A stretch of 64,000 bases of DNA, from assembly GCA_965247455.1 (NCBI GenBank), contig CBDFHE010000015.1, positions 1 through 64,000 of the forward strand. The letters run 5' to 3'. This DNA comes from JACZYA01 sp965247455 (GTDB taxonomy: Bacteria > Acidobacteriota > Terriglobia > Acidiferrales > 2-02-FULL-67-57). This document shows, piece after piece, positions 16,205-26,163 of the stretch (the first letter of the stretch is position 1; every line of letters begins with the position of its first letter). The translations under genes were made by a program, and so were the position numbers. The notes beneath the pieces are model-generated. The model saw only the letters and a list, made by a program, of their open reading frames with translations. It ran no database searches and had not been told where the DNA came from.

Positions 16205-17269
16205 TCAATTCTCGCCGCGGATCCGCCGCCGGCGCTTGCCGCGCAGAATGGGCTTGGGGGGCGGCTCGACCGCTCCCGAATCCACGTAGCCGCGCTTTAC
16301 TTCCACGAAGGCTTCGCGGCGCAACTGCGAGAGAAACTCGCGCAGCTTGGGGCGCATCCGTTCCATGAAAATCCGCTGCGAGAGCCGGCCCTCGATCTTC
16401 TCCAGCGACGGAATGCCGGCGGGGATGTGCTCGGCCACTTGCAGAATCAGGTAGCCCTCGCGCGTGTGCAGAGGGTCGGCCACGCCGGAATCGAGCAACC
16501 CGTCGATGGCTTCGCGCACCTGCGCCGCCAGCTTGTCGGGCTCAAAGTAGCCCAGCGCTCCGCCGTCCTCGGCCGTGGGAGCGTCGGAGTACTCCCGCGC
16601 CAAGTCCTCGAAAGCTTCGCCGTGGCGGATTTTTTCCAACACCTCCCGCGTGCGCGCCTCCAGCTCCTCTTCCGTGCGCTCCTCGGAGGAAATCAGAATC
16701 TCGCGCAGGCCTACCCTTTCGGGCTGAGCCAAGTCTTCTTTGTGCTCCTGGTAGTATTCGCTGATCTCTTCCTCGTTGACGAACACGTCGGGCGTGACCA
16801 TGCGCTGAACGACCAAGTTGGTCATCATCTGGTCGCGCAGCTGCTGCTTGAAGTCCTCCACCGAGGTGCCCTGGGCGGCGATGGCCCGCTCCAACTCTTC
16901 CATCGTGGCCAGCTTCATATCCTGGCGGATGCGGTCCATCTGCTTGATGATTTCAGCTTCCACCGAGAAACCTGCATCAGTGCCGCGCTGCACCAGCAAC
17001 TTCTGGTCAATCAGGTCGCGCAGCAAATCTTTTTCCCGCTCCTGGAGTTCCTGCTCCATCTCCGCCCCGCTGAACTGTTGCGTCAGCTCCTGCCGGAGCA
17101 AGCGGCGGCCCTGTTCCACGTCGCTCAGGGTGATGATCTGGTTGTTCACCCGTGCGATGACTTCTTCCACTACTTGGCGGTCGCTTGCCCCGGACCAGCT
17201 TGCTGGTATGGGGGCGGCTCCCACGGGCAGCGCCAGGAGAAGAACCAAAAAAGAAATATGCGATTTCAT
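16205..17269 (-). CDS. surA: SurA-like periplasmic peptidyl-prolyl isomerase
   Basis: A 354-residue exported chaperone/foldase. A signal peptide (MKSHISFLVLLLALPVGA) precedes a SurA N-domain (VVEEVIARVNNQIITLSDVEQGRRLLRQEL...LLRDLIDQKLLVQRG) and one parvulin PPIC domain (about 200-300: REILISSEERTEEELEARTREVLEKIRHGEAFEDLAREYSDAPTAEDGGALGYF). SurA helps outer-membrane beta-barrels reach the BAM complex; most SurA proteins have two parvulin domains, here only one is seen. The C-terminal 25 residues are Pro/Lys/Arg-rich. It lies 33 bp after mfd. The symbol is by architecture and is not proven orthology. Confidence 0.85.
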   Translation of the reverse strand: MKSHISFLVLLLALPVGAAPIPASWSGASDRQVVEEVIARVNNQIITLSDVEQGRRLLRQELTQQFSGAEMEQELQEREKDLLRDLIDQKLLVQRGTDAGFSVEAEIIKQMDRIRQDMKLATMEELERAIAAQGTSVEDFKQQLRDQMMTNLVVQRMVTPDVFVNEEEISEYYQEHKEDLAQPERVGLREILISSEERTEEELEARTREVLEKIRHGEAFEDLAREYSDAPTAEDGGALGYFEPDKLAAQVREAIDGLLDSGVADPLHTREGYLILQVAEHIPAGIPSLEKIEGRLSQRIFMERMRPKLREFLSQLRREAFVEVKRGYVDSGAVEPPPKPILRGKRRRRIRGEN

Positions 17270-17302
17270 TGGTTGTGTCCCCTCGTCCAGAAAAATTCTA
17301 GC

Positions 17303-20300
17303 CTACCCCTCCAGGGCCAGCAACTGCTTTCTCAGCCGCAGCAGCCAGTGCGCGCCGGGTGCACGTTCAACCGTAAACCGCAGCACGCCGCTGGGATCGA
17401 GCTGCGCTCCCGGCGTCCCGCGCACGAAGTCCACCAGCCGGGCCGGCGACACCCGCGTCTCCGGGTGGAAGCGCACGCTCGCCGTTCCCTGCCGCTGTTC
17501 GATCGATTCAATCCGCAGCCGCTCGGCCAGCACTTTTAGCGCCGCGTACGCCAGCAGGTTCTCCACCGGACGGGGCGGCGGTCCGTAGCGGTCCTCCAAC
17601 TCTCGCAGCAGCGCCTCCTGCTCCTCCTTTTTTTCTCCCAGCGAGGCAATCTTCTTGTACATCCGCAGCCGCTGCCGTTCGTCTTCGATGTAGTCGGGGG
17701 GAATGCGGATGTCCACGCCCAGGTTCAGGCTCACGCGCGCTTCCGGCGCCGCGGCCTGCCCTTTGGCTTCGTCCACCGCCCGCTCCAGCAACTGGGTGTA
17801 GAGGTCAAAGCCCACCGCGCAGACGTGCCCGTGCTGCTCCGGCCCCAGCAGATTGCCCGAGCCGCGCAGCTCCAGGTCGAGTGCGGCGATGCGGAAGCCC
17901 GCGCCCAGCTCGCTGAACTCCCGCAGCACCGCCAGGCGCTTGCGGGCCAGCCCCGAGAGCGGCTGCTCGCGCGGCACCAGCAGGTAGGCGTAGGAGCGCC
18001 GGTCGGAGCGTCCCACCCGCCCGCGCAACTGATACAGCTCCGCCAGCCCGTACCGGTCGGCGCGGTTCACGATGATGGTGTTGGCGAGCGGGATGTCCAG
18101 ACCGTTTTCGATGATCTTGGTCGTGACCAGCACGTCGTAGCTGTGCCGCATGAAGCCCAGCATGATCCGCTCCAGCTCCGCTCCTTTCAGTTTCCCGTGC
18201 GCCACTGCAATCCGCGCCTGCGGCACCAGCTGGTGCACCCGCTGCGCCAGCTCGAAAATGGTTTCGATGCGGTCGTGGACGAAATAGACTTGCCCGTCGC
18301 GCGCCAGTTCCTGCTCCAGCGCGCCCTTCACAAGCGCGTCGTTCCAGGGGGCCACCACGGTTTGAATCGCCAGCCGGTCGCGCGGGGGCGTTTCAATCAA
18401 CGACAGGTCGCGCAGCCCCGCCAGCGCCATGTGCAGCGTGCGCGGGATGGGCGTGGCCGAAAGCGCCAGCACATCCACGTTGGTCCGCAACTGCTTCAGG
18501 CGCTCCTTGTGGCGCACGCCGAAGCGCTGCTCTTCGTCCACTACCAGCAGTCCCAGGTCGTGGAAGCGCACGTCCTTCGACAGCAGCCGGTGCGTGCCGA
18601 TGACTACGTCCAGCTTGCCCGCTTCCAGGTCCGCAAGAATTTGCTGCTGCTCGCCGCGGGTGCGGAAGCGCGAGAGCATCTCCACTTTCACCGGGAAGGC
18701 CGCGAAGCGCCGGCGGAAGTTTTCATAATGTTGAAAGACCAGCACCGTGGTCGGCGCCAGCACCGCCACCTGCTTGTTGTCGCACACTGCCTTGAAGGCG
18801 GCGCGCAGGGCCACTTCGGTCTTGCCGAACCCCACGTCGCCCACCAGCAACCGGTCCATCGGCCGCGGCTGCTCCATGTCGTGCTTGACTTCTTTAATTA
18901 CGGTTTCCTGGTCGCGGGTTTCCTCCCACTCGAAGGTGTCCTCGAACTCGCGCTGCCAGGGCGTGTCTTGGCCGAAGCCGTGCCCTTCCACCGTGGAGCG
19001 CGCGGCGTAGAGGCCCAGCAGTTCGTCCGCCATCTCCCGCAGCGCGCGCGTGGTGCGCTGCGTGGTGCGCTGCCAGGCCAGCCCGCCCAGCCGGTCGAGC
19101 TTGGGCGTAACGCCGCCCAGCGAGCGGTATTTCTGCACCAGGTCCAGCCGCACCAGCGGCACGTAGAGCCGGGCGCCCTCCAGGGTAGTTCAATTGCAAG
19201 AATTCTTGCGTGATGCCGTCGTGGGCCAGTTGTTTGAGTCCCGCGAATTGCCCGATGCCGTGGTCCAGGTGGACGACGAAGTCGCCTGTGCGCAGGTCGC
19301 TGATGTCGGCGGCAAAGGCGGCCGCTTTCGACTTGGGCTTCGCCCGTGCCGGCGCCGGCGCTGCGGTCTCGAACAGGTCGAAGTTTCCATAGACCGCCAA
19401 GCCGGCCTCCGGAAAGCGCGCGCCTTCCGGCACCTTCCCCCGCAACAGCAGCACCGCACTCGCTTCACTCCCTTGCCCGAGCAGGACGCTCTTCTCTTCC
19501 ACCAAACCTTCGCGGCGCGGCCCCGGCGTCCCGAAGCGAAACGGAATCTCGTATTCGCTCAGCAGCTCGCCCATGCGCTCCATCTCGCCCGTGGTGGCGC
19601 TTGCCACCAGCACTTGCGTGCCTTCTTGGAGACGCTGGCGCAACTCCTCGGCGAAGGCAGGCACCGCCCCCCGCAGCCGCGGGGTGGGCTGCGCCAGCAG
19701 CACGTAGTGGTCGGCCCCGCGAATCTCCAGCGGCAACTTCTCCAGCCGCAGGTGCGGCGCGGCGGTCGCGCGCGCTTCAAAGGCCGCCCAGCGCAGGTAG
19801 AGTTCCCCTGGTGCGGCGCACACCTGTTTTTTGTCGCGCGCTTCGGCGTAGTCTTCATCCAGGGATTCCCAGAAAGCAGTAGCTTCTTCGTGCAGCCGCT
19901 GCGGTTCCTCCAGCACCACCACCGCCCGCGGCGCCAGCTCCAGCAGCGTGCCGCCCAAACTTTCCGCCAGCGGCAGCAGGAACTCCCAGCCCGGAAACGG
20001 CGCCAACTGCCCTTCCGGTGCTTCTCTTTCACGCAGCTCCCACAGCTTCGCCAACAACTCCGGCGTGCGCGCCACCTCCACCAGCGGCAGCAGCGTGGCG
20101 GCGGTCAGCGGCGCGGTGGAGCGCTGCGTGGCCGGGTCGAACTCCCGCAGCGCTTCCAGCTCGTCCCCGAAGAACTCCAGCCGCACTGGTCGGGCTTCAG
20201 GAGAAAAAACGTCCACAATGCCGCCCCGCACCGAATACTGCCCCGCCATCTCTACCGGCTCGTGCCGCTCGTAGCCGGCGCTTTCGAGATACCCCAGCAG

Positions 20301-20831
20301 CTCTTCCAGTTCCAACGTCTCGCCTGTGCGCACCGTGCGCGCCCGCCGCACGTAGGCCTCGCGGTCGGCGCTGCGCGCCAGCGCGGCTCGCACCGGCACC
20401 ACTCCCACTTCCGCTTCCCCCGTCGCCAGCCGCCACAGAGCTACGGCGCGTGCCTCGGCGATGTCGGGATGAAGAGAGAGGCTTCGGTAGGGGGAAACAT
20501 CGTGCGCGGGCAGCAGCGCCACCGCGCTCTCGCCGCGCCCGGTCAAGAGGTCAAAGAAGAACCGCAGCGGCTCTACCAGTGCTTCCGCCCGGCGGTTGTC
20601 GGCCGTCACCAGCAGCACCGGTCGCCCCAGCGCGCGGCCCAGCAGTGCCGTCGTCAATACTTTGGCGGTGTCGGTCAGTCCCGCCAGCGTCAGCTCGCCG
20701 CCGGGCGCACCAGCCGCCGGAGCTTGCCGTATGCGCCGTTCCAGTTCCCGCACCACCGCGGCGAAGCTTGCGTGCTCCTCCAGCCGCCGGATGGCCTGCT
20801 CGACAAACGAATAATCATCGCCGGCCCGCAA
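17303..20831 (-). pseudogene. mfd: Transcription-repair coupling factor Mfd, interrupted by one-base frameshift
   Basis: Mfd displaces RNA polymerase stalled at lesions and recruits UvrA. The N-terminal frame (20831 to about 19185) gives the UvrB-like module (PAHDVSPYRSLSLHPD, GYERHEPVEMAGQYSVRGGIVDVFSPEA, RLEFFGDELEALREFDPATQRS) and the RNAP-interaction domain (DLRTGDFVVHLDHGIGQFAGL). The second frame (19162 to 17303) has the translocase: GDVGFGKTEVALRAAFKA, VVDEEQRFGV, LSATPIPRTLHMAL and LYQLRGRVGR. The join should read LNY-LEGARLYVPLVRL, but an extra C in the CCC run at 19183-19185 shifts it to LNYPGGRPA. Total length 3529 bp is 3n+1. All domains are otherwise intact, so a sequencing error or very recent mutation is likely. 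The TTG start overlaps hldE by 17 bp. Confidence 0.88.
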
Positions 20832-21306
20832 TCCTTTCGATCAGCTCGCTGGTGGAGTAGCCCCGCTCGTAGGGCAGTGAAACCACGCGCCCGCCCGCCG
20901 CCGTCACCTCTTCTTTGCCTACGATGTTCGCGCCCCAGTCGCCGCCTTCCACCAGTACGTCGGCCAGGAGCGCCGCGATCAATTCTCGCGGCGTGGGCTC
21001 GTCGAAAATCGTCACCGCGTCCACCGCTTCGAGCGCGGACAATACTTCGGCCCGCTCCGCTTCCGGCACCAGCGGACGGTTGTCTCCCTTGAGTTCCCGC
21101 ACGCTGCGGTCGCTGTTGATGCCCACCACCAGCACCTCGCCCAGCGCGCGCGCTTGCTCCAGCAAGCGCACGTGCGCAGCGTGCAGCAGATCGAAGCAGC
21201 CGTTGGTGAAAACCACCCGCTGGCCTGCCTGCTTCCACTCCCGCCGCTGCTCCGGCAGCGCCCCGCGCTCCAGAATTTTTTCTACGCTCACTCGGACACT
21301 CCCCAT
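20815..21306 (-). CDS. hldE: ADP-heptose synthase nucleotidyltransferase domain (HldE C-type/RfaE2)
   Basis: A 163-residue cytidylyltransferase-fold enzyme that adenylylates D-glycero-beta-D-manno-heptose 1-phosphate, a step to ADP-heptose for LPS inner core. Key blocks: VVFTNGCFDLLHAAHVRLLEQARALG (the HxxH nucleotide-binding motif, here HAAH), LVVGINSDRSVRELKGDNRPL, the region DAVTIFDEPTPRELI and GGRVVSLPYERGYSTSELIERI. The HldE kinase domain is absent, so a separate kinase gene must exist elsewhere. It is first in the minus-strand operon that continues with mfd, surA, the HD nuclease and blaI. Confidence 0.92.
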   Translation of the reverse strand: MGSVRVSVEKILERGALPEQRREWKQAGQRVVFTNGCFDLLHAAHVRLLEQARALGEVLVVGINSDRSVRELKGDNRPLVPEAERAEVLSALEAVDAVTIFDEPTPRELIAALLADVLVEGGDWGANIVGKEEVTAAGGRVVSLPYERGYSTSELIERIAGRR

Positions 21307-21630
21307 TGGCCGGCCCGATTCCGCGATTCTAGCACAGCACTATGCGCGAGTCCGGCAGTGCTATACTGGCGCGCGAGGCATCTCCGGTGGCCTGAGAAGC
21401 TTTGGCCTCGCACTGAGTAGTTGTCATTCTGAGCGAAGCGAAGAATCCCACCGTTGCGGGATCAGCGAACACTGAGATTCTTCGTCGCCCGCCCTGCCTG
21501 CGGCTTGCCCGCCGTGGCGGGTAGGCAGGCCGCTGGGCTGAACCTGCACGGTAAGGTGCTTTCGGGTTCAGCCCCGTGGCTTCCGCCACAGGGAAAGAGA
21601 AATTCTTTCACAGAAGTTAGCTCGAAGAGC
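21307..21630. repeat. Divergent intergenic region with stacked palindromic repeats
   Basis: Lies between divergent hldE and hemL. From 21423 it holds a GTCATTCTGAGCGAAGCGAAGAATC unit, GAACACTGAGATTCTTCGTCGCCC, then GCTTGCCCGCCGTGGCGGGTAGGC and finally GGGTTCAGCCCCGTGGC-TTCC-GCCACAGGG near 21565-21594. The first unit has a second copy at 22965-23097, and the third is a member of the GCCCxGTGGC...GCCAC family. Promoters for both genes should be here but none is clear. Confidence 0.6.
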
Positions 21631-22914
21631 ATGGGCGAAAAATCAAAACAGTGGCTGGCGCGCGCCGAGCGGCGCATTCCCGGCGGCGTGAACTCGCCCG
21701 TGCGAGCTTTCCGCGCCGTGGGCGGTGATCCGCCTTTCATCGAGCGCGGCGCTGGCGCTCGGCTCACCGATGTGGACGGCCGTACCTACATTGATTACGT
21801 AGGCTCCTGGGGGCCGCTCATCTTGGGCCACGCCCACCCGGACATCGTCGCCGCAGTCGAGCGGGCCGCCCGGCGCGGCACCAGCTTCGGCGCACCCACC
21901 GCCGGTGAAGTCGAGCTGGCGGAGGAAATCTGCGCCGCCTTTCCTTCCATTGAAAAGGTCCGCCTGGTCAGCTCCGGCACTGAGGCCACCATGTCGGCCA
22001 TTCGCCTGGCGCGCGCCGCCACCGGACGGAAGACCATCGTCAAATTCGAGGGTTGCTACCACGGCCATAACGACAGCCTGCTGGCCAAGGCCGGCTCCGG
22101 CGTCGCCACCTTCAACCTGCCCGACTCCGCCGGCGTGCCGGAAGAGTTTGTCCGCTTCACCCTCACGCTGCCTTACAACCACCTCAACGCAGTCGAACAA
22201 GTCTTCGCCGAGCGCGGCTCGGAAATCGCCGCCGTCATCGTCGAGCCGGTAGTGGGCAATATGGGCTGCGTCCTCCCGCAAGAAAGTTTTCTGAAAGGTT
22301 TGCGCGAGGTCACGCAAAAGCACGGCGCCTTGCTGCTCTTCGATGAAGTCATCACCGGCTTCCGCCTCGCCTACGGTGGCGCGCAGGAGCGCTTCGGTGT
22401 GCGCGCCGACCTGACCACGCTGGGAAAAGTTCTGGGCGGCGGGCTGCCGGTGGGCGCCTACGGCGGCCGCGCCGACCTGATGGATCAGGTCGCCCCGCTG
22501 GGGCCCGTCTATCAGGCCGGCACCTTGAGCGGCAACCCGCTGGCGGTTTCGGCCGGGCTGGCAGCGCTGCGCCTGCTGAAGCAGCCCGGCACCTATGAAA
22601 AGCTCGAAGTGTTGGGCGCCCGGCTGGGCGATGGGCTCGTGCGCGCCGCCAAGGAAGCGGGGGTGGCGCTGGCGGTCAACCGCTGCGGCTCGATGCTGAC
22701 CGTGTTCTTCACCGACCAGCCGGTCACGGATTACGCCTCCGCCAAGCGCAGCGACACCGCGCGCTTCGCCGCGTGGCACCGGGCGCTGCTGGAGCGCGGC
22801 GTCTATTGGCCGCCCTCGCAGTTCGAGGCTGCGTTTGTTTCACTCGCCCACACCGAGGCCGACATCGACCAGACTCTGGCCGCCGCCCGCGAAGCCTTTG
22901 CACAGGTGACGTAG
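21631..22914 (+). CDS. hemL: Glutamate-1-semialdehyde 2,1-aminomutase
   Basis: PLP-dependent enzyme making 5-aminolevulinate from glutamate-1-semialdehyde in the C5 haem pathway. Class III aminotransferase signatures: IPGGVNSPVRAFRAVGGDPPFIERG (about 15-39), DYVGSWGPLILGHAHPDIV, VSSGTEATMSAIRLARAATGRK, FEGCYHGHNDSLLAKAGSG, LLFDEVITGFRLAYGGAQ and TTLGKVLGGGLPVGAYGGR with the PLP-binding Lys. At 427 aa the length is standard. ATG at 21631 is supported by conservation starting at KSKQWLARAERRIPGG; the open frame upstream is repeat sequence. Confidence 0.97.
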   Translation: MGEKSKQWLARAERRIPGGVNSPVRAFRAVGGDPPFIERGAGARLTDVDGRTYIDYVGSWGPLILGHAHPDIVAAVERAARRGTSFGAPTAGEVELAEEICAAFPSIEKVRLVSSGTEATMSAIRLARAATGRKTIVKFEGCYHGHNDSLLAKAGSGVATFNLPDSAGVPEEFVRFTLTLPYNHLNAVEQVFAERGSEIAAVIVEPVVGNMGCVLPQESFLKGLREVTQKHGALLLFDEVITGFRLAYGGAQERFGVRADLTTLGKVLGGGLPVGAYGGRADLMDQVAPLGPVYQAGTLSGNPLAVSAGLAALRLLKQPGTYEKLEVLGARLGDGLVRAAKEAGVALAVNRCGSMLTVFFTDQPVTDYASAKRSDTARFAAWHRALLERGVYWPPSQFEAAFVSLAHTEADIDQTLAAAREAFAQVT

Positions 22915-22959
22915 CGGTATGCGAAGGAATGCGTTGTTCTTGTATCATTCTGGATTGCT

Positions 22960-23100
22960 TTTGTTGTCATTCTGAGCGCAGCCCCACCAACGGCGGGGCG
23001 CAGCGAAGAATCCCCCCGTTGTCGGATCGGCGAACACTGAGATTCTTCGTCGCCCGCCCTGCCTGCGGTAGGCAGGCGGGCTCCTCAGAATGACAGAGGA
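22960..23100. repeat. Long inverted repeat 'GTCATTCTGAGC...CTCAGAATGACA'
   Basis: The element opens with TTGTCATTCTGAGCGCAGC and closes with GCTCCTCAGAATGACAGAGG, so its outer ends pair. Inside are the palindromes CCCCACCAACGGCGGGG, the GAAGAATC/GATTCTTC pair and CCTGCCTGCGGTAGGCAGGCGGG. A partial copy is at 21423-21530, with right-end copies near 7125-7172 and 47155-47230. It lies between hemL and the thioesterase gene. Confidence 0.75.
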
Positions 23101-23130
23101 GCGAATTACTCAGCTTATTAGGATCTTTCC

Positions 23131-23580
23131 ATGCCCAAGAAGACGCTCGAGCAGATGAAACCCGGCCTGACCAAAACCGTGGTGCGCCCGGTGGAATTCC
23201 ATCGCACCCTTACCTACTTCGACCAGCGCTTGCCGGCGGTGCTCACCACGCCTTCGATGATCGGGCAAATGGAAGTAGCTTCCGCCCGCGTACTGCAGCC
23301 CTACTTGCCCAAGGGCGCCATCTCGCTCGGCACCCACATCAACATCAGCCACCGCGCCCCGGCTCGGTTGGGTGAAAAGCTGCGCACCACCGCCTCCTTT
23401 GCCCGCGTGTACAAGCCCAAGAACGGCGGCCGCCTCCGCTACGTCTTTGAGGTGGAGGCGCGCGTGGGCAAGCGCTTGATCGGAGCCGGCACGGTGGAAC
23501 GCGCCGTGGTCAACCACTCCCAGGAAAACGAGCACGCCGCCGCCCGCCAGCGCCTCCCCCGGCACCGCACGCGCAAGTAA
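23131..23580 (+). CDS. FlK-like hot-dog thioesterase
   Basis: A 149-residue single hot-dog-fold protein: LPAVLTTPSMIGQMEVASARVLQPYLPKGAISLGTHINISHRAPARLGEKLRTTASFARVYKPKNGGRLRYVFEVEA. The TTPSMIGxME segment and the GTHINISH strand with a conserved His are typical of the fluoroacetyl-CoA thioesterase-like branch, whose active site is a Thr/Glu/His set. Likely reaction: hydrolysis of an acyl-CoA or acyl-ACP thioester. It immediately precedes the lipid-type cluster (120 bp gap) and could supply or edit its acyl chains. The last 15 residues are basic and non-conserved. Confidence 0.8.
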   Translation: MPKKTLEQMKPGLTKTVVRPVEFHRTLTYFDQRLPAVLTTPSMIGQMEVASARVLQPYLPKGAISLGTHINISHRAPARLGEKLRTTASFARVYKPKNGGRLRYVFEVEARVGKRLIGAGTVERAVVNHSQENEHAAARQRLPRHRTRK

Positions 23581-23700
23581 AGTGAAGCCGGATCATTCGC
23601 TTAGCGGGGCTACCCCTGCGCGGCCCCGTCGCACGCCATCCCGCCCTCGCCAGTAACTTCTTTTGGGTGTAAACTTTCGGGGTTCACGGGGGAGGGTTGA

Positions 23701-26163
23701 TTGTTTCGTTTGCTCCGCCGTAATCTTCAACCCGACTCCACTTTGTTTCCGCAGCACAACCGAGCCGGAGAACGAGACGTGAAGGCGACCACCTCCTACA
23801 AACCCCTTTTCTGGCGGGTCGAAGGCAGCCTGCTGAACCTGGGCGCGGTGCGCCCAGTGGCCTTCTTCACCTGGAACGCGCAGACCTTTGCCGAGCGCTG
23901 GGCCCGGCGCGGCGGCTTGGGGCTGCTGGCCCTGGTCCGGCCTCTCCTCTACGCAACCGATCGCATCTTCGCCACCCGCGTCCTGCACGCTTTGCTGCGC
24001 GGCGTCAGCCGCGACCGCCTCGACCTCTTGGGCGAAGAGTACTTTGACTATGTCCTCAAGCCTCGCCTCAAGCGGCGCGGGGTGGAGAAGCTCAAAGAAA
24101 TCTTGGCCGCCAACGCCGCCGGCGACGGAGCCAACGGCTCGGTGGTGTTGGTCAGCCAGGGGCTCGACCACGTCATGCGCCCGCTGGCAAGCTACCTGGG
24201 GGTGGAGCGCCTGCTGGCCAACCGGCTGGAGTTCCGCGACGGCCGTGCCACCGGCCGTCTGTTGGACCCCGTCATCCGGCCCCGCGGCGTCTTCGCCCGC
24301 CTAGTCGGCCGGCGTCCCGACGGACGAGTTTCCTGGGAGCGGCTGGCCTGCGACCTCGGGTTTTCTCATCGCCGGGAAATTTTGCGCGCCGCCTCCCTCC
24401 CTGCCCGGCGGCGGCCGCCCCAGCCGGCAGGCCCGATTGTTCTCTACGATTCCCGCAAAAAGGTCGAGCGCCTGTCGGTGCGGGAGGCGCTGGCGGGCAA
24501 GCACATCCTCCTCATCGGCGTCACCGGTTTCATCGGAAAAGTCTGGCTGGCCAATCTGCTCGGCGACCTTCCCGCCATCGGCAAAATCCATCTCTTGATT
24601 CGCCCCCAGCGGTTCCGCACCGCCCGCCAGCGCTTCGAGAAAATTGTGGAGGAATCGCCGGTCTTCGATGGCTTGCACCAGCGCACCGGGAGCGAGTTCG
24701 CCCGATTCGTGAGTGAGCGGATCGAAGTGGTCGAAGGCGACGTCACCCAACCCGGCCTGGGCATCGAGCCCGAAGCCCGGTCGAGGCTACAACGCGCGCT
24801 CGACTTGGTGGTCAACAGTTCCGGCCTGACCGAGTTCAACCCCGATCTGCGTCCTGTGTTGGCGACCAACATCGATGCCCCCGTGAACATACTGGACTTC
24901 GTTCGGCAATCCTACCACGCCGGGCTGCTGCACCTTTCCACCTGCTACGTGGCGGGCGCTCGCGATGGGCGGGTGAGCGAAGAGTTGCGCCCCCATTACA
25001 CCCCGGCGCACGTCCCCGACTTCGACGCCGAGCAGGAATGGCGGGCGCTGCACCAGTTGGTCAAAGACGCCGAGGCCCGCTCCCAAACCGCCGAAGTCAC
25101 CGAGGAGCTGCGCCGGCAGGCGCGGGAGAAGAGCACCGCCGCCAAAGATCTTTCCGGCACGGCGTTGGAGAACCAAGTCCGCAAGAACCGCATCCGTTGG
25201 CTACGCAACTATCTGACCGAAGCCGCCACCCGCCGCGCCAACCAGTTGGGTTGGCCCAACACTTATACTTTCACCAAGAGCCTGGCCGAGTCGCTCCTCT
25301 TGAAGCTGGGGGCCGACCTGCCGGTGGCGGTGGTGCGGCCTTCCATTGTCGAAACCTCCGTCCGCCAGCCCTTCTGCGGGTGGAACGAAGGCATCAATAC
25401 CTCTGCGCCGCTTTCCTATCTGCTGGGGACCTACTTCCGGCAGCTTCCCACCAACGAGCGCAAGTGCCTGGACCTGATCCCGGTGGACGTGGTCTGCCGC
25501 GGCATGACCCTGATTGCCGCCGCCGTGGTCGCGCGTTGCCACCAGCGCCTCTACCAACTGGCCACCTCCGCCAACAATCCCTGCGACATGCGCCGCTCCA
25601 TCGAGCTCACCAGCCTGGCCCACCGCAAGCACTACCGTGCCCAGGAGGGCCTGGAGCATTGGCTGCGCTCCCGCTTTGACAGCATCCCGGTTTCGAAAGA
25701 GCGTTATCAGGCGCTCTCCGCGCCCCGCCAGCGCGCCATTGTGCGCGCCCTCAAGCACCTCATCTGGCCGTTCCGCTTCCTGCGTTCCCGCCTCACTCGC
25801 CGGGAGCGCGACTTGGACAAGGTTGAAAAACTCATCCAGCTCTACGAACCCTTCATCCTCCACAACCAGCACGTCTTTGAGGCCGAAAACGTCGAGCTGC
25901 TCTCCCACGCCCTTCCGCCCGAAGAAAAAGACGCCTTCAGTTACGACTCCGATTCCTTGGACTGGTGGGATTACTGGATCAATGTCCACGTGCCGGCCCT
26001 GCGCAAATGGTGTTACCCGCTCATTGAGGGCCGCCGGCCGGAATCCGGGCGCCGCCGCGCCTTCCAGTTGCTTGAGCCTGCAGGGAGCAGCGCGGTGGAA
26101 CGCCCGGCAGGGCGCTCCGGCAACCAGACCTTGACTCCGGAAGCCACATGGCCATCTTCCTGA
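23701..26163 (+). CDS. HAD-like/fatty acyl reductase fusion protein
   Basis: About 820 residues. Residues 35-200 follow the HAD-IB (SerB-like) plan, with ALLRGVSRDRLDLLGEEYFDYVLKPRLKRRGVEKLKEIL and VVLVSQGLDHVMRPLASYLG, but the nucleophile motif DxDGT is RVEGS (39-43), so it should be inactive as a phosphatase. Residues 262-700 are a Male-sterility/NAD_binding_4 reductase: GVTGFIG (273-279), VVNSSGLTEFNPDL, LLHLSTCYVAG and the catalytic YTFTK (Y522, K526). This type reduces acyl-CoA or acyl-ACP to aldehyde or alcohol. The start is uncertain: TTG 23701 with GGAGGG four bases upstream, or GTG 23779 preceded by GGAG. The end overlaps the next SDR gene by 16 bp. Confidence 0.8.
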   Translation: MFRLLRRNLQPDSTLFPQHNRAGERDVKATTSYKPLFWRVEGSLLNLGAVRPVAFFTWNAQTFAERWARRGGLGLLALVRPLLYATDRIFATRVLHALLRGVSRDRLDLLGEEYFDYVLKPRLKRRGVEKLKEILAANAAGDGANGSVVLVSQGLDHVMRPLASYLGVERLLANRLEFRDGRATGRLLDPVIRPRGVFARLVGRRPDGRVSWERLACDLGFSHRREILRAASLPARRRPPQPAGPIVLYDSRKKVERLSVREALAGKHILLIGVTGFIGKVWLANLLGDLPAIGKIHLLIRPQRFRTARQRFEKIVEESPVFDGLHQRTGSEFARFVSERIEVVEGDVTQPGLGIEPEARSRLQRALDLVVNSSGLTEFNPDLRPVLATNIDAPVNILDFVRQSYHAGLLHLSTCYVAGARDGRVSEELRPHYTPAHVPDFDAEQEWRALHQLVKDAEARSQTAEVTEELRRQAREKSTAAKDLSGTALENQVRKNRIRWLRNYLTEAATRRANQLGWPNTYTFTKSLAESLLLKLGADLPVAVVRPSIVETSVRQPFCGWNEGINTSAPLSYLLGTYFRQLPTNERKCLDLIPVDVVCRGMTLIAAAVVARCHQRLYQLATSANNPCDMRRSIELTSLAHRKHYRAQEGLEHWLRSRFDSIPVSKERYQALSAPRQRAIVRALKHLIWPFRFLRSRLTRRERDLDKVEKLIQLYEPFILHNQHVFEAENVELLSHALPPEEKDAFSYDSDSLDWWDYWINVHVPALRKWCYPLIEGRRPESGRRRAFQLLEPAGSSAVERPAGRSGNQTLTPEATWPSS

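Noticed and set aside
15305..21092. Very long open frames antisense to the surA-mfd-hldE operon (462 to 744 codons)
   Set aside because: They mirror the coding genes in high-GC DNA, have His/Gln/Arg-rich compositions without motifs, lack RBSs, and end where the sense genes change.
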